Part shown: positions 18,536-27,194 of the stretch, in pieces | Layout: the number at the start of each line of letters is the position of its first letter | How positions within the stretch are numbered: the first letter of the stretch is position 1 | Assembly (NCBI RefSeq): GCF_007993035.1 | Contig: NZ_VOOS01000001.1 | Coordinates: 682,001-746,000 of the forward strand | DNA: 64,000 nt | Reading direction: 5' to 3' | From: Vicingus serpentipes | Lineage (GTDB): Bacteria; Bacteroidota; Bacteroidia; Flavobacteriales_E; Vicingaceae | Position numbers and translations under genes: made by a program | Notes under the pieces: model-generated | The model's input: the letters and a program-made list of their open reading frames with translations, nothing else | Told to the model about the DNA's origin: nothing | The model's database searches: none

Positions 18536-19231
18536 ATGGCAGATAAAAAATCACCAAAAGAGTTAATTATTGATGTATTAAAAGAAAAAGCTTGTTTAAA
18601 ACAGAGCGTTTTTAGACAAACCACTGATGTATTTAACGAATTTAAAGTTGAAGCTCAAAAACTTGCAGAAGAGTTAAAAGATGAAATGTGCAAGGTTGAC
18701 AATAATGTCGTTTTAGACTTTACTGAAAAAGGTGATTTTGAATTTCATATAAAATTTGGGGGTGATATTTTAGTTTTTTATATGCATACCAATGTATTTG
18801 AGTTTCCAAAAAGTCATCAAATATGGACCAATTCATACTTAAAGGACAATCCTTTACGATCTTACTGTGGAATGATAAATGTTTACAATTTTTTATCTGA
18901 CTCCTTTAAATACAATAGAATAAATGACACAGGCTACTTAGTTGCAAGATGTTTTATAAATAACGAAAAACATTATTTAGTAGAAGGAAAACGTCAACTA
19001 GGTTTTTTATACAACGACTTTGCAAATGAAACAATTAACAATGATAAAATTAGATCAATACTAGAATCTACTATTTTATATTCAATGGATTTTGATTTAC
19101 TAACCCCTCCTTATGAAGCCATGAAAGAAGTTAGTGTAATGGATATTATTGAAGTTACAAATGCGATAAAAATTAAAACTGGTAAAAGATTAGGCTTTAA
19201 GTTTCAAGTAGATAGTAATAATATTGAATAA
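18536..19231 (+). CDS. Conserved protein of unknown function downstream of proS
   Basis: This 231-residue soluble protein has no signal peptide or membrane segment. The N-terminal 60 residues are helical and charged (Lys/Glu-rich); the middle is beta-rich (GDFEFHIKFGGDILVFYMHTN), and the C-terminus contains KEVSVMDIIEVTNAIKIK. I recognise the look of a Bacteroidota conserved hypothetical but cannot name a family or function. It starts 11 nt after proS and ends 63 nt before tRNA-Glu, so it sits in a translation-related neighbourhood. Confidence 0.75.
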   Translation: MADKKSPKELIIDVLKEKACLKQSVFRQTTDVFNEFKVEAQKLAEELKDEMCKVDNNVVLDFTEKGDFEFHIKFGGDILVFYMHTNVFEFPKSHQIWTNSYLKDNPLRSYCGMINVYNFLSDSFKYNRINDTGYLVARCFINNEKHYLVEGKRQLGFLYNDFANETINNDKIRSILESTILYSMDFDLLTPPYEAMKEVSVMDIIEVTNAIKIKTGKRLGFKFQVDSNNIE

Positions 19232-19245
19232 TTTTTAATAAAATA

Positions 19246-19276
19246 TTTGTAGGTAAATTAAAAAATTATAAATTTG
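19246..19276 (+). promoter_or_regulatory. Promoter of tRNA-Glu
   Basis: TTTG at 19246-19249, a 19-nt spacer and TAAATTTG at 19269-19276 match the Bacteroidota -33/-7 promoter pattern perfectly. The element ends 18 nt before the tRNA 5' end. Confidence 0.75.
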
Positions 19277-19294
19277 CACTCCTTTAAGGAAAAA

Positions 19295-19366
19295 GGCCCG
19301 TTCGTCTAGGGGTTAGGACGCCAGGTTTTCATCCTGGAAACAGGGGTTCGATTCCCCTACGGGCTG
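19295..19366 (+). tRNA. tRNA-Glu (anticodon UUC)
   Basis: A 72-nt cloverleaf is visible. The 7-bp acceptor stem pairs GGCCCGT with ACGGGCT, with a G-U closing pair; the D arm contains GTCTAGGGGTTAGGAC; the anticodon stem is CCAGG/CCTGG around loop TTTTCAT, giving anticodon TTC; the T arm is AGGGG-TTCGATT-CCCCT; the discriminator base is G. CCA is not encoded. A strong promoter lies upstream and a hairpin terminator begins 2 nt after the tRNA. Confidence 0.97.
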
Positions 19367-19367
19367 C

Positions 19368-19400
19368 AAAACCACTTCTTTAACGAAGTGGTTTTTATTT
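19368..19400 (+). terminator. Rho-independent terminator after tRNA-Glu
   Basis: An 11-bp stem (19368-19378 with 19385-19395, core ACCACTTC/GAAGTGGT) around a 6-nt loop is followed by a T-rich tail. Confidence 0.85.
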
Positions 19401-19420
19401 TAAAAAAAGACAACAAATTG

Positions 19421-19450
19421 TTGGAGAGTAATATTTTTTCAATACATTTG
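19421..19450 (+). promoter_or_regulatory. Promoter of rpsT
   Basis: TTG at 19421-19423, a 19-nt spacer and TACATTTG at 19443-19450 fit the Bacteroidota consensus. It is located 38 nt before the rpsT ATG and just after the tRNA terminator, so rpsT is transcribed separately. Confidence 0.7.
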
Positions 19451-19488
19451 CAGTCCTTAAAAAATTAAGTATATAAAAATTATAAGTT

Positions 19489-19740
19489 ATGGCTAATCAT
19501 AAGTCGGCATTAAAAAGAATAAGACAAACAGCTACGAGAACGTTACGTAACAAGTATCAACACAAAACAACTCGTAATGCAATTAGAGATTTAAGAAACT
19601 CTACTGACAAGAAAGAAGCTGAAGCTATGCTTCCTAAAATTTCTTCTATGTTAGATAAGTTAGCTAAAAGAAACATTATCCACAAAAACAAAGCGGCTAA
19701 TGTGAAATCAAAATTAACTAAGCACGTAGCTGGATTATAA
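19489..19740 (+). CDS. rpsT: 30S ribosomal protein S20
   Basis: This 83-residue, very basic, helical protein starts [20 protein letters not shown], the standard S20 N-terminus, and contains [16 protein letters not shown] near the end. It binds 16S rRNA in the small subunit. It has its own promoter and its own hairpin terminator, so it is a monocistronic unit between tRNA-Glu and gap. Confidence 0.97.
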   Translation: MANHKSALKRIRQTATRTLRNKYQHKTTRNAIRDLRNSTDKKEAEAMLPKISSMLDKLAKRNIIHKNKAANVKSKLTKHVAGL

Positions 19741-19763
19741 TATTAACTTTATTTAAAGTTATT

Positions 19764-19796
19764 AAAGACCTACAATTAATTGTAGGTCTTTTTTTG
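19764..19796 (+). terminator. Rho-independent terminator of rpsT
   Basis: A perfect 28-bp palindrome (19764-19791, core GACCTACAA/TTGTAGGTC) followed by a T-run forms a strong hairpin 23 nt after the rpsT stop. Confidence 0.9.
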
Positions 19797-19808
19797 TTTA
19801 AAATATTT

Positions 19809-19835
19809 TTTGGCATTAGCAATTGATTAACTTTG
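19809..19835 (+). promoter_or_regulatory. Putative promoter of gap
   Basis: TAACTTTG at 19828-19835 is a perfect -7 element, with TTTG at 19809-19812 upstream. The 15-nt spacer is a little short. It would start transcription only about a dozen bases before ATG 19853, which supports that start over the upstream in-frame TTG 19823. Confidence 0.5.
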
Positions 19836-19852
19836 GTAAAAAAGGTAATATT

Positions 19853-20842
19853 ATGATTAGAGTTGCAATAAATGGTTTTGGTAGAATTGGGAGAACAGTA
19901 ACTAGAGTTATTCAAAGTCATTCAAATATAGAATTAGTTGCCATTAATGATTTAACTGATGCTAAAACTTTAGCACATCTTTTAAAATATGATTCTGTTC
20001 ATGGTCGCTTTAACGGAACTATTGATTCAAAAGCTAACGAAATCATCATTAATGGAAAATCTGTAAAAATTATAAACGAAAAAGATCCTGTTAATTTACC
20101 TTGGAAAGATTTAAATATCGACATCGTAATTGAATCAACCGGAAGATTTTTAACTAAAGATTTAGCTCAGGCACACATTTCTGCTGGAGCAAAAAAAGTT
20201 ATTCTATCTGCTCCTCCAAAAAGCGATGATGTTTCTACAGTTGTTTTAGGCATTAATGACGATATAATTACAGGAAAAGAAGAAATCATTTCTAATGCTT
20301 CATGCACAACAAATGCAGCAGCTCCTCTAATAAAAGTATTACACGACTTTTACCATATCGAAAGTGCCTACATTACAACTGTTCACTCATATACTGGCGA
20401 CCAATCATTACACGATTCTCCACATAAAGATTTAAGAAGAGCAAGAGCTGGAGCTTTATCAATTATACCAACAACAACTGGTGCAGCTAAAGCAATCACT
20501 AAAATATTTCCTGATTTAGATAATAAAATTGGCGGATGTGGTGTGCGAGTTCCAGTTCCAAATGGCTCCTTAATTGATATTAGTTTAAATTTAAAAGAAG
20601 ACACCACAGTTGAAGCTATTAATCAGAAATTTAAAGAAGCTTCTGAAACTTACTTAAAAAGTGTTCTAGAGTATACTGATGACCCTATTGTTTCGGTTGA
20701 CATAATTGGCAATACTCATTCATGTATATTTGATTCTCAATTAACATCTATTACTGGACATATGGTTAAAATTATGGGGTGGTACGATAACGAAGCGGGT
20801 TATTCTAATCGATTGGTAGATTTGATTATGAAAATAGCTTAA
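19853..20842 (+). CDS. gap: Glyceraldehyde-3-phosphate dehydrogenase, type I
   Basis: This 329-residue protein starts MIRVAINGFGRIGRTVTRVI (Rossmann fold). The aspartate in VAINDLTD favours NAD, and the catalytic cysteine lies in SNASCTTNAAAPLIKVL. WYDNEAGYSNRLVDLI near the C-terminus is conserved. It oxidises glyceraldehyde-3-phosphate in glycolysis, or the reverse in gluconeogenesis; only this copy is in the window. The TTG-initiated longer frame would overlap the promoter, so ATG 19853 is used. Its stop overlaps the convergent aroA stop in a TTAA sequence (20839-20842). Confidence 0.95.
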   Translation: MIRVAINGFGRIGRTVTRVIQSHSNIELVAINDLTDAKTLAHLLKYDSVHGRFNGTIDSKANEIIINGKSVKIINEKDPVNLPWKDLNIDIVIESTGRFLTKDLAQAHISAGAKKVILSAPPKSDDVSTVVLGINDDIITGKEEIISNASCTTNAAAPLIKVLHDFYHIESAYITTVHSYTGDQSLHDSPHKDLRRARAGALSIIPTTTGAAKAITKIFPDLDNKIGGCGVRVPVPNGSLIDISLNLKEDTTVEAINQKFKEASETYLKSVLEYTDDPIVSVDIIGNTHSCIFDSQLTSITGHMVKIMGWYDNEAGYSNRLVDLIMKIA

Positions 20843-22074
20843 TTTGAAAAGCTAACTTTCTCTAAATCTTTCCAAAAATCAGGATAGGATTTTACAACCA
20901 CATTTTCATCATTAATAGTAATTGGTGCTAATAAAGCTAATGGTGCAAAAGCCATTGCCATTCGGTGGTCGTCATAGGTGTCAACTGAAACATTACTCCA
21001 TTTGTTTAAATTTTTGGTTTTCTCAGAATAACGATTAATAATTAAATCATCTCCATCTACATCTAAATTATAACCTAATTTAGTTAACTCTTGTTGTAAT
21101 GCAAAAATCCGATCTGTTTCTTTTATACGTAAAGTTTTTAAACCTCTAAACTTTGCTTCTAGATTTAAAGCAGCACAAGTTACTGCAACTGTTTGAGCAA
21201 TATCAGGACAGTTTTCAAAATCAAAATCAAAAGACGAAGCAATTGGGTGACAAAGTGATTTTGACAAACGAATTCCATTTTCAACAAATGAAGTTTCTAC
21301 ACCAAATTTTTCATAAATATCTTGCGCAACTGCGTCTCCTTGTAAGCTATTTTTTGAAAGTCCATATAAATTAACCTCAGCTTCATTTGCTAAAGCAGCT
21401 ATTCCGTACCAATAAGAAGCAGAACTCCAATCAGCTTCTACAACAAAATCTTTAGCTCTATATTCCCCTTCTTTTATTTCAATAGACTCTTCCTCCCAAC
21501 TAATATCTACACCAAAATCTTTCATAATTTCAAGCGTCATATTAATATAAGGCTTTGAAATTAGCTCGTTTTTAAATTGAATTTTTAACCCGTCTTTTAT
21601 TTTTGGAGCAATTAACATTAATGCAGAAATATATTGACTACTAACTCCGCCATCTATTTCAATTTCATTTCCAGTAATAAATCCACCGGTAATTTTAAGT
21701 GGTGGATAACCTTCATTTTTTAAGTAAGATATTTTAGCCCCCAAATCTCTCAGTGCATCAACCAACACTTTTATAGGACGCTGCTGCATGCGTTCAGAAC
21801 CTGTAATTATAAACTCTCCTTTTTTTAATGCTAAATAAGCCGTTAAAAAACGCATAACCGTTCCAGCATGACCTACATCAAAAAATTGCTCTTCATTATT
21901 AAACAGCAAATTATTTAATGTAACCGTATCTTTAGCTGATGCTAAATTTTCAATTTTAAAATCATCAGCACACAACGCTTTTATAATCAACACCCTATTA
22001 CTAACACTCTTTGAAGCGGTTAAATCAATTGTGCCTTTTATACTTTTAGTAGAATGTGATAAAGTAATAGCCAT
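20839..22074 (-). CDS. aroA: 3-phosphoshikimate 1-carboxyvinyltransferase (EPSP synthase)
   Basis: This 411-residue enzyme joins shikimate-3-phosphate and PEP in the aromatic amino-acid pathway. Seen motifs are DLTASKSVSNRVLIIKAL (substrate-binding lysine and serine), DVGHAGTVMRFLTAYLAL (equivalent to the family GNAGTAMR loop with His in place of Asn), RMQQRPIKVLVDALRDLGA, RIKETDRI and DHRMAMAFAPLAL. It begins at the base following the aroB stop, so the pair is coupled. Slightly shorter than the E. coli enzyme, with no missing motif. Confidence 0.95.
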   Translation of the reverse strand: MAITLSHSTKSIKGTIDLTASKSVSNRVLIIKALCADDFKIENLASAKDTVTLNNLLFNNEEQFFDVGHAGTVMRFLTAYLALKKGEFIITGSERMQQRPIKVLVDALRDLGAKISYLKNEGYPPLKITGGFITGNEIEIDGGVSSQYISALMLIAPKIKDGLKIQFKNELISKPYINMTLEIMKDFGVDISWEEESIEIKEGEYRAKDFVVEADWSSASYWYGIAALANEAEVNLYGLSKNSLQGDAVAQDIYEKFGVETSFVENGIRLSKSLCHPIASSFDFDFENCPDIAQTVAVTCAALNLEAKFRGLKTLRIKETDRIFALQQELTKLGYNLDVDGDDLIINRYSEKTKNLNKWSNVSVDTYDDHRMAMAFAPLALLAPITINDENVVVKSYPDFWKDLEKVSFSN

Positions 22075-23154
22075 TTATAAAACTGAGTTGTAATAATTAA
22101 TAGCATCAATTATTTGAGTAAAATCAGCCGAATGGTTGATACTACCTTCACCAATCTTATTTAGCAAAGTAAAATTAATCTCATTGTTGCTATTTTTTTT
22201 GTCGTTTTTCATCAACTCTAATAGGTTATGAACCTTTGTGGTATCAATTTTATTTAGTTTGTAAAAACTCAAAATTGTAGCTGATATATCTTTTAACTCT
22301 TCTTCTTTCAATCCAATTATTTGGTTAGACAAATAGGCTTCTGCAATCATTCCTATTGCAATAGCTTCGCCATGCAATAATGGATTATCTGTAGTAAAAG
22401 AATATGTTTCTATTGCATGACCAATAGTATGTCCAAAGTTCAAAAGCTTTCTTTCATTCTTTTCTTTAGGGTCTTTTAAAACAATTTCGTTTTTAATTTG
22501 AATTGATTTACAAATCATTTCACTCCACTCCTCTCCATCAGATAACATTCCAAATTGCAAATCTTCCCAATATGCTGCATCACTTATTAAAGCATGTTTT
22601 AAAGCCTCTGCATAACCAGAAAGCATTTGTCTTTTCTCTAAGGTTTTTAAAAAATCTGGATACACAAACACTCCTTGTGGTTCATTAAAAACGCCAATCA
22701 TATTTTTCATCCCATCTAAATCCACTCCTGTTTTACCTCCAACCGAAGCATCTATTTGCGATAATAATGTTGTAGGAATATTAATGAAATCTATACCTCT
22801 TTTATAAGTTGAAGCAATAAAACCACCCATATCTGTAATTACCCCTCCCCCTAAATTTATCAATAATGAATTTCGATCAGCTTCATATTCTGCTAATGTT
22901 TTCCATATTTGAAAACAGATGTCGATTGTTTTATTATCTTCTCCACTTTCAATTTCTATTATTTCGGCACCTTGAAGCAACTCAACATTTGAAATCAACA
23001 AAGAAGCACAATTTTGAAGTGTATTTTCATCAACTAACAAAAATATTTTATGATTAGCATAAGGCTGAAGCGAAATTGATAATACATCAAAGACTGCACT
23101 ACCAACATAAACCTCTGTATTTGTTGTTGTAAATTTTTGTAGGTTTTCAATCAT
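22075..23154 (-). CDS. aroB: 3-dehydroquinate synthase
   Basis: This 359-residue NAD- and metal-dependent enzyme converts DAHP to 3-dehydroquinate, the second shikimate step. The NAD-binding segment is NLGGGVITDMGGFIASTYKRGI, substrate contacts are in PTTLLSQIDASVGGKTGVD, and the metal-binding histidines are in NFGHTIGHAIE and LLHGEAIAIGM. It is the promoter-proximal gene of an aroB-aroA pair with no intergenic space. The 103 nt upstream separate it from the divergent proline dehydrogenase gene and hold the promoters of both. Confidence 0.95.
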   Translation of the reverse strand: MIENLQKFTTTNTEVYVGSAVFDVLSISLQPYANHKIFLLVDENTLQNCASLLISNVELLQGAEIIEIESGEDNKTIDICFQIWKTLAEYEADRNSLLINLGGGVITDMGGFIASTYKRGIDFINIPTTLLSQIDASVGGKTGVDLDGMKNMIGVFNEPQGVFVYPDFLKTLEKRQMLSGYAEALKHALISDAAYWEDLQFGMLSDGEEWSEMICKSIQIKNEIVLKDPKEKNERKLLNFGHTIGHAIETYSFTTDNPLLHGEAIAIGMIAEAYLSNQIIGLKEEELKDISATILSFYKLNKIDTTKVHNLLELMKNDKKNSNNEINFTLLNKIGEGSINHSADFTQIIDAINYYNSVL

Positions 23155-23235
23155 AAAACAAAATTGTGAAAATTATTAGTAAAAATACCACTTTTAAGGT
23201 TGAAGAAAATCATATTTTCTTATACTTTCGCATAT

Positions 23236-23243
23236 TAAATTTG
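23236..23243 (+). promoter_or_regulatory. Putative -7 element for proline dehydrogenase
   Basis: TAAATTTG is a perfect -7 element 14 nt before the ATG at 23258. The -33 region is only T-rich (TTTTC near 23215), so support is moderate. Confidence 0.4.
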
Positions 23244-23257
23244 GTAAAAAATCCTAT

Positions 23258-24418
23258 ATGGTAAATTTTAATAATACAGAAATTGCTTTTAAACAAAAAA
23301 GCAATGCCGATTTAAATAACAGCTATTGGTTGTTTAAGATTATTGGTTGGAATTGGTTAATAAATATTGGCCCCGTTTTGCTAGATGTTTTTTTACCATT
23401 ATGGTTTCCAATACCAATTATAAAAGCTACTATTTTTAAACAATTTTGTGGAGGAGAGAGCATTGAAGATTGTGATAAAACAATTACTAGCTTGGGTGCT
23501 CAAAACGTTAAAACAATTTTAGATTATTCGGTAGAAGGCAAAGAAGATGAGCCTGTTTTTGATGCAAATGTAGAAGAAGCATTAAAAGCTTTACAAGTTG
23601 CAAAATCTAACCAACTTATCCCTTTTTCTGTATTTAAAGTAACAGGGTTTGGTCGTTTTGCTTTACTTGAAAAAATAAACGCAAAAAAAGAACTTTCAGC
23701 AATAGAAAAAGAAGAATTTGACCGAGTTAAAAATAGAACTCATAAAATTTGTGAAACAGCTTTTACTTTTCAAGTACCTATTTTTATTGATGCCGAAGAA
23801 ACTTGGATTCAAGATGTGGTAGATAATTTAGCATTAGAAATGATGCGTAAATTCAATAAAGAAAAAGCTATTATTTATAATACAGCCCAGATGTATCGCT
23901 GGGATAGACTTTCTTATCTTAAAGAATTAAAAAGTATTGCTGATGAAGAAGATTTCTTTATTGGCATGAAGCTAGTTAGAGGTGCGTACATTGAAAAAGA
24001 AAGAGATAGAGCAGAAAAAATGGGATATAAAGACCCTATGCAAAAAGATAAAAAAAGCACAGACACCGATTTTAATTTAGCTTTAAAATTTGCTATTGAA
24101 AATATCACTAAAATTGCTATTTGTTGTGGCTCACATAATGAAGAAAGTTCAACTTACTTAACCGAATTAATGAATCAAAACAATATATCTGCAAATGATG
24201 AGAGAATATATTTTGCGCAATTATTAGGAATGAGTGATCATATTAGCATGAATTTATCTTCTGCAAACTTTAATGTGGCAAAATATGTTCCTTACGGCCC
24301 AGTAAAAGATGTAACTCCTTACCTAATTAGAAGAGCTCAAGAAAACACTTCAGTCGCTGGGCAAACAAGTAGAGAGTTATCTTTAATTCTTAAAGAAAAA
24401 GCCAGAAGAAAGGGCTAA
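23258..24418 (+). CDS. Proline dehydrogenase
   Basis: This 386-residue protein is a monofunctional FAD-dependent proline dehydrogenase that oxidises proline to pyrroline-5-carboxylate and feeds electrons to the quinone pool. The barrel shows FTFQVPIFIDAEETWIQDV, YNTAQMYRWDRLSYLKEL, GMKLVRGAYIEKERDRAE and ICCGSHNEESS, and ends with the PYLIRRAQENTSVAGQTSRE substrate-binding arginines. There is no aldehyde dehydrogenase domain, so it is not the PutA fusion. lnt follows 22 nt downstream on the same strand. Assignment is secure. Confidence 0.93.
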   Translation: MVNFNNTEIAFKQKSNADLNNSYWLFKIIGWNWLINIGPVLLDVFLPLWFPIPIIKATIFKQFCGGESIEDCDKTITSLGAQNVKTILDYSVEGKEDEPVFDANVEEALKALQVAKSNQLIPFSVFKVTGFGRFALLEKINAKKELSAIEKEEFDRVKNRTHKICETAFTFQVPIFIDAEETWIQDVVDNLALEMMRKFNKEKAIIYNTAQMYRWDRLSYLKELKSIADEEDFFIGMKLVRGAYIEKERDRAEKMGYKDPMQKDKKSTDTDFNLALKFAIENITKIAICCGSHNEESSTYLTELMNQNNISANDERIYFAQLLGMSDHISMNLSSANFNVAKYVPYGPVKDVTPYLIRRAQENTSVAGQTSRELSLILKEKARRKG

Positions 24419-24428
24419 AATTTATCCC

Positions 24429-24436
24429 TATATTTG
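24429..24436 (+). promoter_or_regulatory. Possible -7 element placed for a leaderless lnt transcript
   Basis: TATATTTG ends 4 nt before the lnt ATG. If active, transcription would start at or next to the ATG. No -33 element is evident, and read-through from the upstream gene is equally possible. Confidence 0.3.
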
Positions 24437-24440
24437 CTTT

Positions 24441-26054
24441 ATGCAAAAATTAAAATTAGCAGGTTTAGCTATTCTAAGTGGTTTATTAATGGGCGTTTCA
24501 TGGCCCGAAACAGGAAATTTAGCTCCACTATTTTTTATTGCTCTAACACCTTTATTATATATCGAATATACAGTAACACAAAATAAAATAAAATCTAGAT
24601 TTTTATTTTATTACGCTTATTTAGCTTTTATCACTTTTAACACCTTTACTACTTGGTGGATTTGGTTTGCTTCTGATGCTGGAATGATAATGGCTGAGGC
24701 ACTCAACTCTTTATTTATGGCTACTGTATTTTTATGGTTTCATAGCATAAAGAAAAAACTGGGGGCAAAAAAAGGCTACTTTTCACTAATTGTTCTTTGG
24801 ATTGGTTTTGAATGGCTTCACTACAATTGGGATTTATCACATCCTTGGTCGAGCTTCGGAAATGTGTTTGCTAATCATATCAAATTAATTCAATGGTATG
24901 AATATACCGGAGTTTTAGGTGGAACATTTTGGCTATTATTGGTAAACATTTTAGTATTTAATTTAATTCGAAAAATTGTAATTCTTAGTGAACCAATTAA
25001 AAGTCAACTTAAATTAATATCAATTACTGCTCTATTAATAATCATACCTATTTCCACTTCATATATAATTTTCAATAACTATACAGAAATACAAACCCCT
25101 ATTGAAGTAGTAATTGTACAACCTAACATTGATCCTTACACAGAAAAATTTGGCGGAATGAGCGAAGCTCAACAAGTAGGCAGGATTTTATCTTTGGCAA
25201 AGGAAAAAACGACACTATCTACCGACTTTGTTATTGCTCCTGAAACTGCCATACCAAGAGGAAGTGAAGAATCTGTTTTAGAGCAAAATTATGCTATCCA
25301 AGAAATTAGAAGATTTTTAAGAAATTATCCTAACACAAAATTTGTGATAGGCGCTAGCACATACAATGATTACCCTAAAAGTGAAGAAAAACCCACACCT
25401 TCTGCAAGACCTGATGAAAGAACTGGTGGTTGGTATGATGCCTTTAATTCTGCATTACAGATAAGCAATAATGAAGAAATAAAAATATACCATAAATCTA
25501 AATTGGTGTTGGGTGTTGAAAAATTACCATTTGCCAAATTACTTAGTCCATTAGAAGATTTTGCGATTAACCTTGGTGGAACAATGGGTAGTTTAGGCGT
25601 TCAAAAAGAAGCTGAAATTTTTAAAAATGAAAAAGGAAATATCGCTCCAGTAATTTGTTATGAATCTATTTATGGCGATTATGTTACCGATTATATTAAA
25701 AAAGGAGCTGACGCTATTTTTATTATTACAAATGATGGCTGGTGGGAAGATACACCTGGATACAAACAACATTTAACTTACGCGCAATTAAGAAGTATAG
25801 AAACAAGAAGAAGCATTGCTCGAAGTGCAAATACAGGAATATCATGTGTAATAAACCAAAAAGGAGAAATTGAACATAAAACTAAATGGTGGGAAAAAGC
25901 TGTGGTAAATGCTACCATTAATCTAAATACTAAAACAACAATATACACTCAATTTGGAGATTATCTTGGTAGAATATCTGCCGCACTAGCTGCCTTGCTA
26001 TTATTATGGAATATCAGTTTATATTACAAAAGTAAAGGCCAGTCAATTGACTAA
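24441..26054 (+). CDS. lnt: Apolipoprotein N-acyltransferase
   Basis: This 537-residue integral inner-membrane enzyme adds the third acyl chain to lipoproteins. Six or so membrane segments fill residues 1-205 (including FEWLHYNWDLSHPWSSFGN), then a nitrilase-like periplasmic domain carries the catalytic triad: Glu in FVIAPETAIPRG, Lys in KSKLVLGVEKLP and Cys in PVICYESIYGDY. A last membrane segment lies near the C-terminus. Several lipoproteins nearby (26069-27016) would be substrates. It is separated by 14 nt from the convergent lipoprotein gene. Confidence 0.95.
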   Translation: MQKLKLAGLAILSGLLMGVSWPETGNLAPLFFIALTPLLYIEYTVTQNKIKSRFLFYYAYLAFITFNTFTTWWIWFASDAGMIMAEALNSLFMATVFLWFHSIKKKLGAKKGYFSLIVLWIGFEWLHYNWDLSHPWSSFGNVFANHIKLIQWYEYTGVLGGTFWLLLVNILVFNLIRKIVILSEPIKSQLKLISITALLIIIPISTSYIIFNNYTEIQTPIEVVIVQPNIDPYTEKFGGMSEAQQVGRILSLAKEKTTLSTDFVIAPETAIPRGSEESVLEQNYAIQEIRRFLRNYPNTKFVIGASTYNDYPKSEEKPTPSARPDERTGGWYDAFNSALQISNNEEIKIYHKSKLVLGVEKLPFAKLLSPLEDFAINLGGTMGSLGVQKEAEIFKNEKGNIAPVICYESIYGDYVTDYIKKGADAIFIITNDGWWEDTPGYKQHLTYAQLRSIETRRSIARSANTGISCVINQKGEIEHKTKWWEKAVVNATINLNTKTTIYTQFGDYLGRISAALAALLLLWNISLYYKSKGQSID

Positions 26055-26068
26055 GAACTAATTGTAAA

Positions 26069-26398
26069 TTAGCTGCCCTCTACTTGCTTCTGAGAAAATA
26101 TAGAAATTACCTCATTATAAATCTCCTCCATTTGAGATGGCCGTGAAGTATAATATTTTAAGCTTTCGTCAAAATTTTGACTAGTAGTTTTATGTTTTTC
26201 AAAAATAGAATTAGATACTTTATCTAAATCAAACTTTTTATCTTGGCTTTTAATTTTAAAAGCTGCTTGAGAAAGTTCTATCTCAACTATTAACTGAATC
26301 ATTTCCTGTTTTGGCAAAACATTAGAAGGCTTTAACTCCTCATGCTTACATCCTAAAAAAAACATTACTAATACAACTATTACAACTTTACAACTCAT
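26069..26398 (-). CDS. DUF4296 family lipoprotein
   Basis: This 109-residue protein has a lipoprotein signal (hydrophobic segment then FFLGC at about residue 16-17). The body has PKQEMIQLIVEIELSQAAF, the opening of the DUF4296 domain, and a helical C-terminus (FDESLKYYTSRPSQMEEIYNEV). These are common small Bacteroidota lipoproteins of unknown function. It is the last gene of a minus-strand pair, although a terminator at 26412-26449 separates it from the lipoprotein gene upstream. Confidence 0.85.
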   Translation of the reverse strand: MSCKVVIVVLVMFFLGCKHEELKPSNVLPKQEMIQLIVEIELSQAAFKIKSQDKKFDLDKVSNSIFEKHKTTSQNFDESLKYYTSRPSQMEEIYNEVISIFSQKQVEGS

Positions 26399-26411
26399 TG
26401 TTTCATTTTAT

Positions 26412-26449
26412 AAAAAAACCCTATTCTGTATTTTAACAAAATAGGGTTT
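26412..26449 (-). terminator. Terminator of the 182-residue lipoprotein gene
   Basis: On the minus strand a 10-bp stem (AAACCCTATT with AATAGGGTTT; 26416-26425 and 26440-26449) is followed by a run of seven T. It lies 19 nt after the stop of the gene at 26468. Confidence 0.85.
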
Positions 26450-26467
26450 AAGTATATTTATTTAAAA

Positions 26468-27016
26468 TTAAGCCTCAACTTTAGCTTGCTTTTTCTCTTT
26501 TAATGTATTAACACTTTCCAACATTTTCTCAATCATACCAGCCCCATAATTCCCATCAATTAAATCTCTTACTTCATAAACATCAGATCCTATTTGAGCT
26601 CTGTAGAAAAAATGATTTTGAGTTTTCACTCCAGAATCTGGTATATCTTGTTTATAAATAATAAATTTTTCATCTTCTTTCACAATTTCAGACGAAAACA
26701 CTAAATCCTCTTTTAAATCCATTTTCAACAAATCAATATCACCTTCGCCATACATTATTTCAATTCCATAAGCAGAACCAACAGTAATCTCTAATGCACC
26801 TCTTTCTGTTAACACAACCTCAGCTTCTCCATTTTGCTCTGCTGCTGGAACCATAATTGACATCTGAAAACCCCATTGATTTAAATCTAATTCTTCATAT
26901 CCCTTTAACTCTTTTGGCGCTTCAACTGTATCGTTAGAAGATTCTGTATTATCTCCACCACAAGATGTAAGTGAAACTGCAGTGATTATCATTATAAAAT
27001 ATAAAGCTCTTTTCAT
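26468..27016 (-). CDS. Lipoprotein of unknown function
   Basis: This 182-residue protein has a lipoprotein signal peptide ending AVSLTSC near residue 19, then an acidic linker (GGDNTESSNDTVEAP) and a globular region with YEELDLNQWGFQMSIMVP and AYGIEIMYGEGDIDLLKMDL. No family I can name. It has its own TAnnTTTG promoter and its own terminator, so it is monocistronic. Probably an outer-membrane-anchored protein facing the periplasm or surface. Confidence 0.8.
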   Translation of the reverse strand: MKRALYFIMIITAVSLTSCGGDNTESSNDTVEAPKELKGYEELDLNQWGFQMSIMVPAAEQNGEAEVVLTERGALEITVGSAYGIEIMYGEGDIDLLKMDLKEDLVFSSEIVKEDEKFIIYKQDIPDSGVKTQNHFFYRAQIGSDVYEVRDLIDGNYGAGMIEKMLESVNTLKEKKQAKVEA

Positions 27017-27036
27017 TTTAAATTCTTTTAAAAAAA

Positions 27037-27067
27037 CAAATATATATTAAAAATAAGCATCATACAA
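27037..27067 (-). promoter_or_regulatory. Promoter of the lipoprotein gene 26468-27016
   Basis: On the minus strand TTG (complement of 27065-27067), a 20-nt spacer and TATATTTG (complement of 27037-27044) fit the Bacteroidota promoter pattern, 20 nt before the ATG. Confidence 0.6.
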
Positions 27068-27135
27068 CATTGTTATAAAAGTGTTTTTTCACTTAAGAAT
27101 GTTGATTGGTTAAGTTTTCAATTTTTAACTAATAA

Positions 27136-27171
27136 AATTAAAAAAAAAGCATCCATTTAATGGATGCTTTT
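27136..27171 (-). terminator. Terminator of the tonB gene
   Basis: A 12-bp perfect stem (AAAAGCATCCAT with ATGGATGCTTTT; 27145-27156 and 27160-27171) with a 3-nt loop, followed on the minus strand by a T-run. It closes the maeB-to-tonB run. Confidence 0.88.
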
Positions 27172-27194
27172 AAAGTAAACTATCTTAATATCTA

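Noticed and set aside
26041-26072. Short palindromes at the lnt 3' end
   Set aside because: AGTCAATTGACT lies inside the coding end and CTAATT-AATTAG is only 6 bp; no T-run follows.
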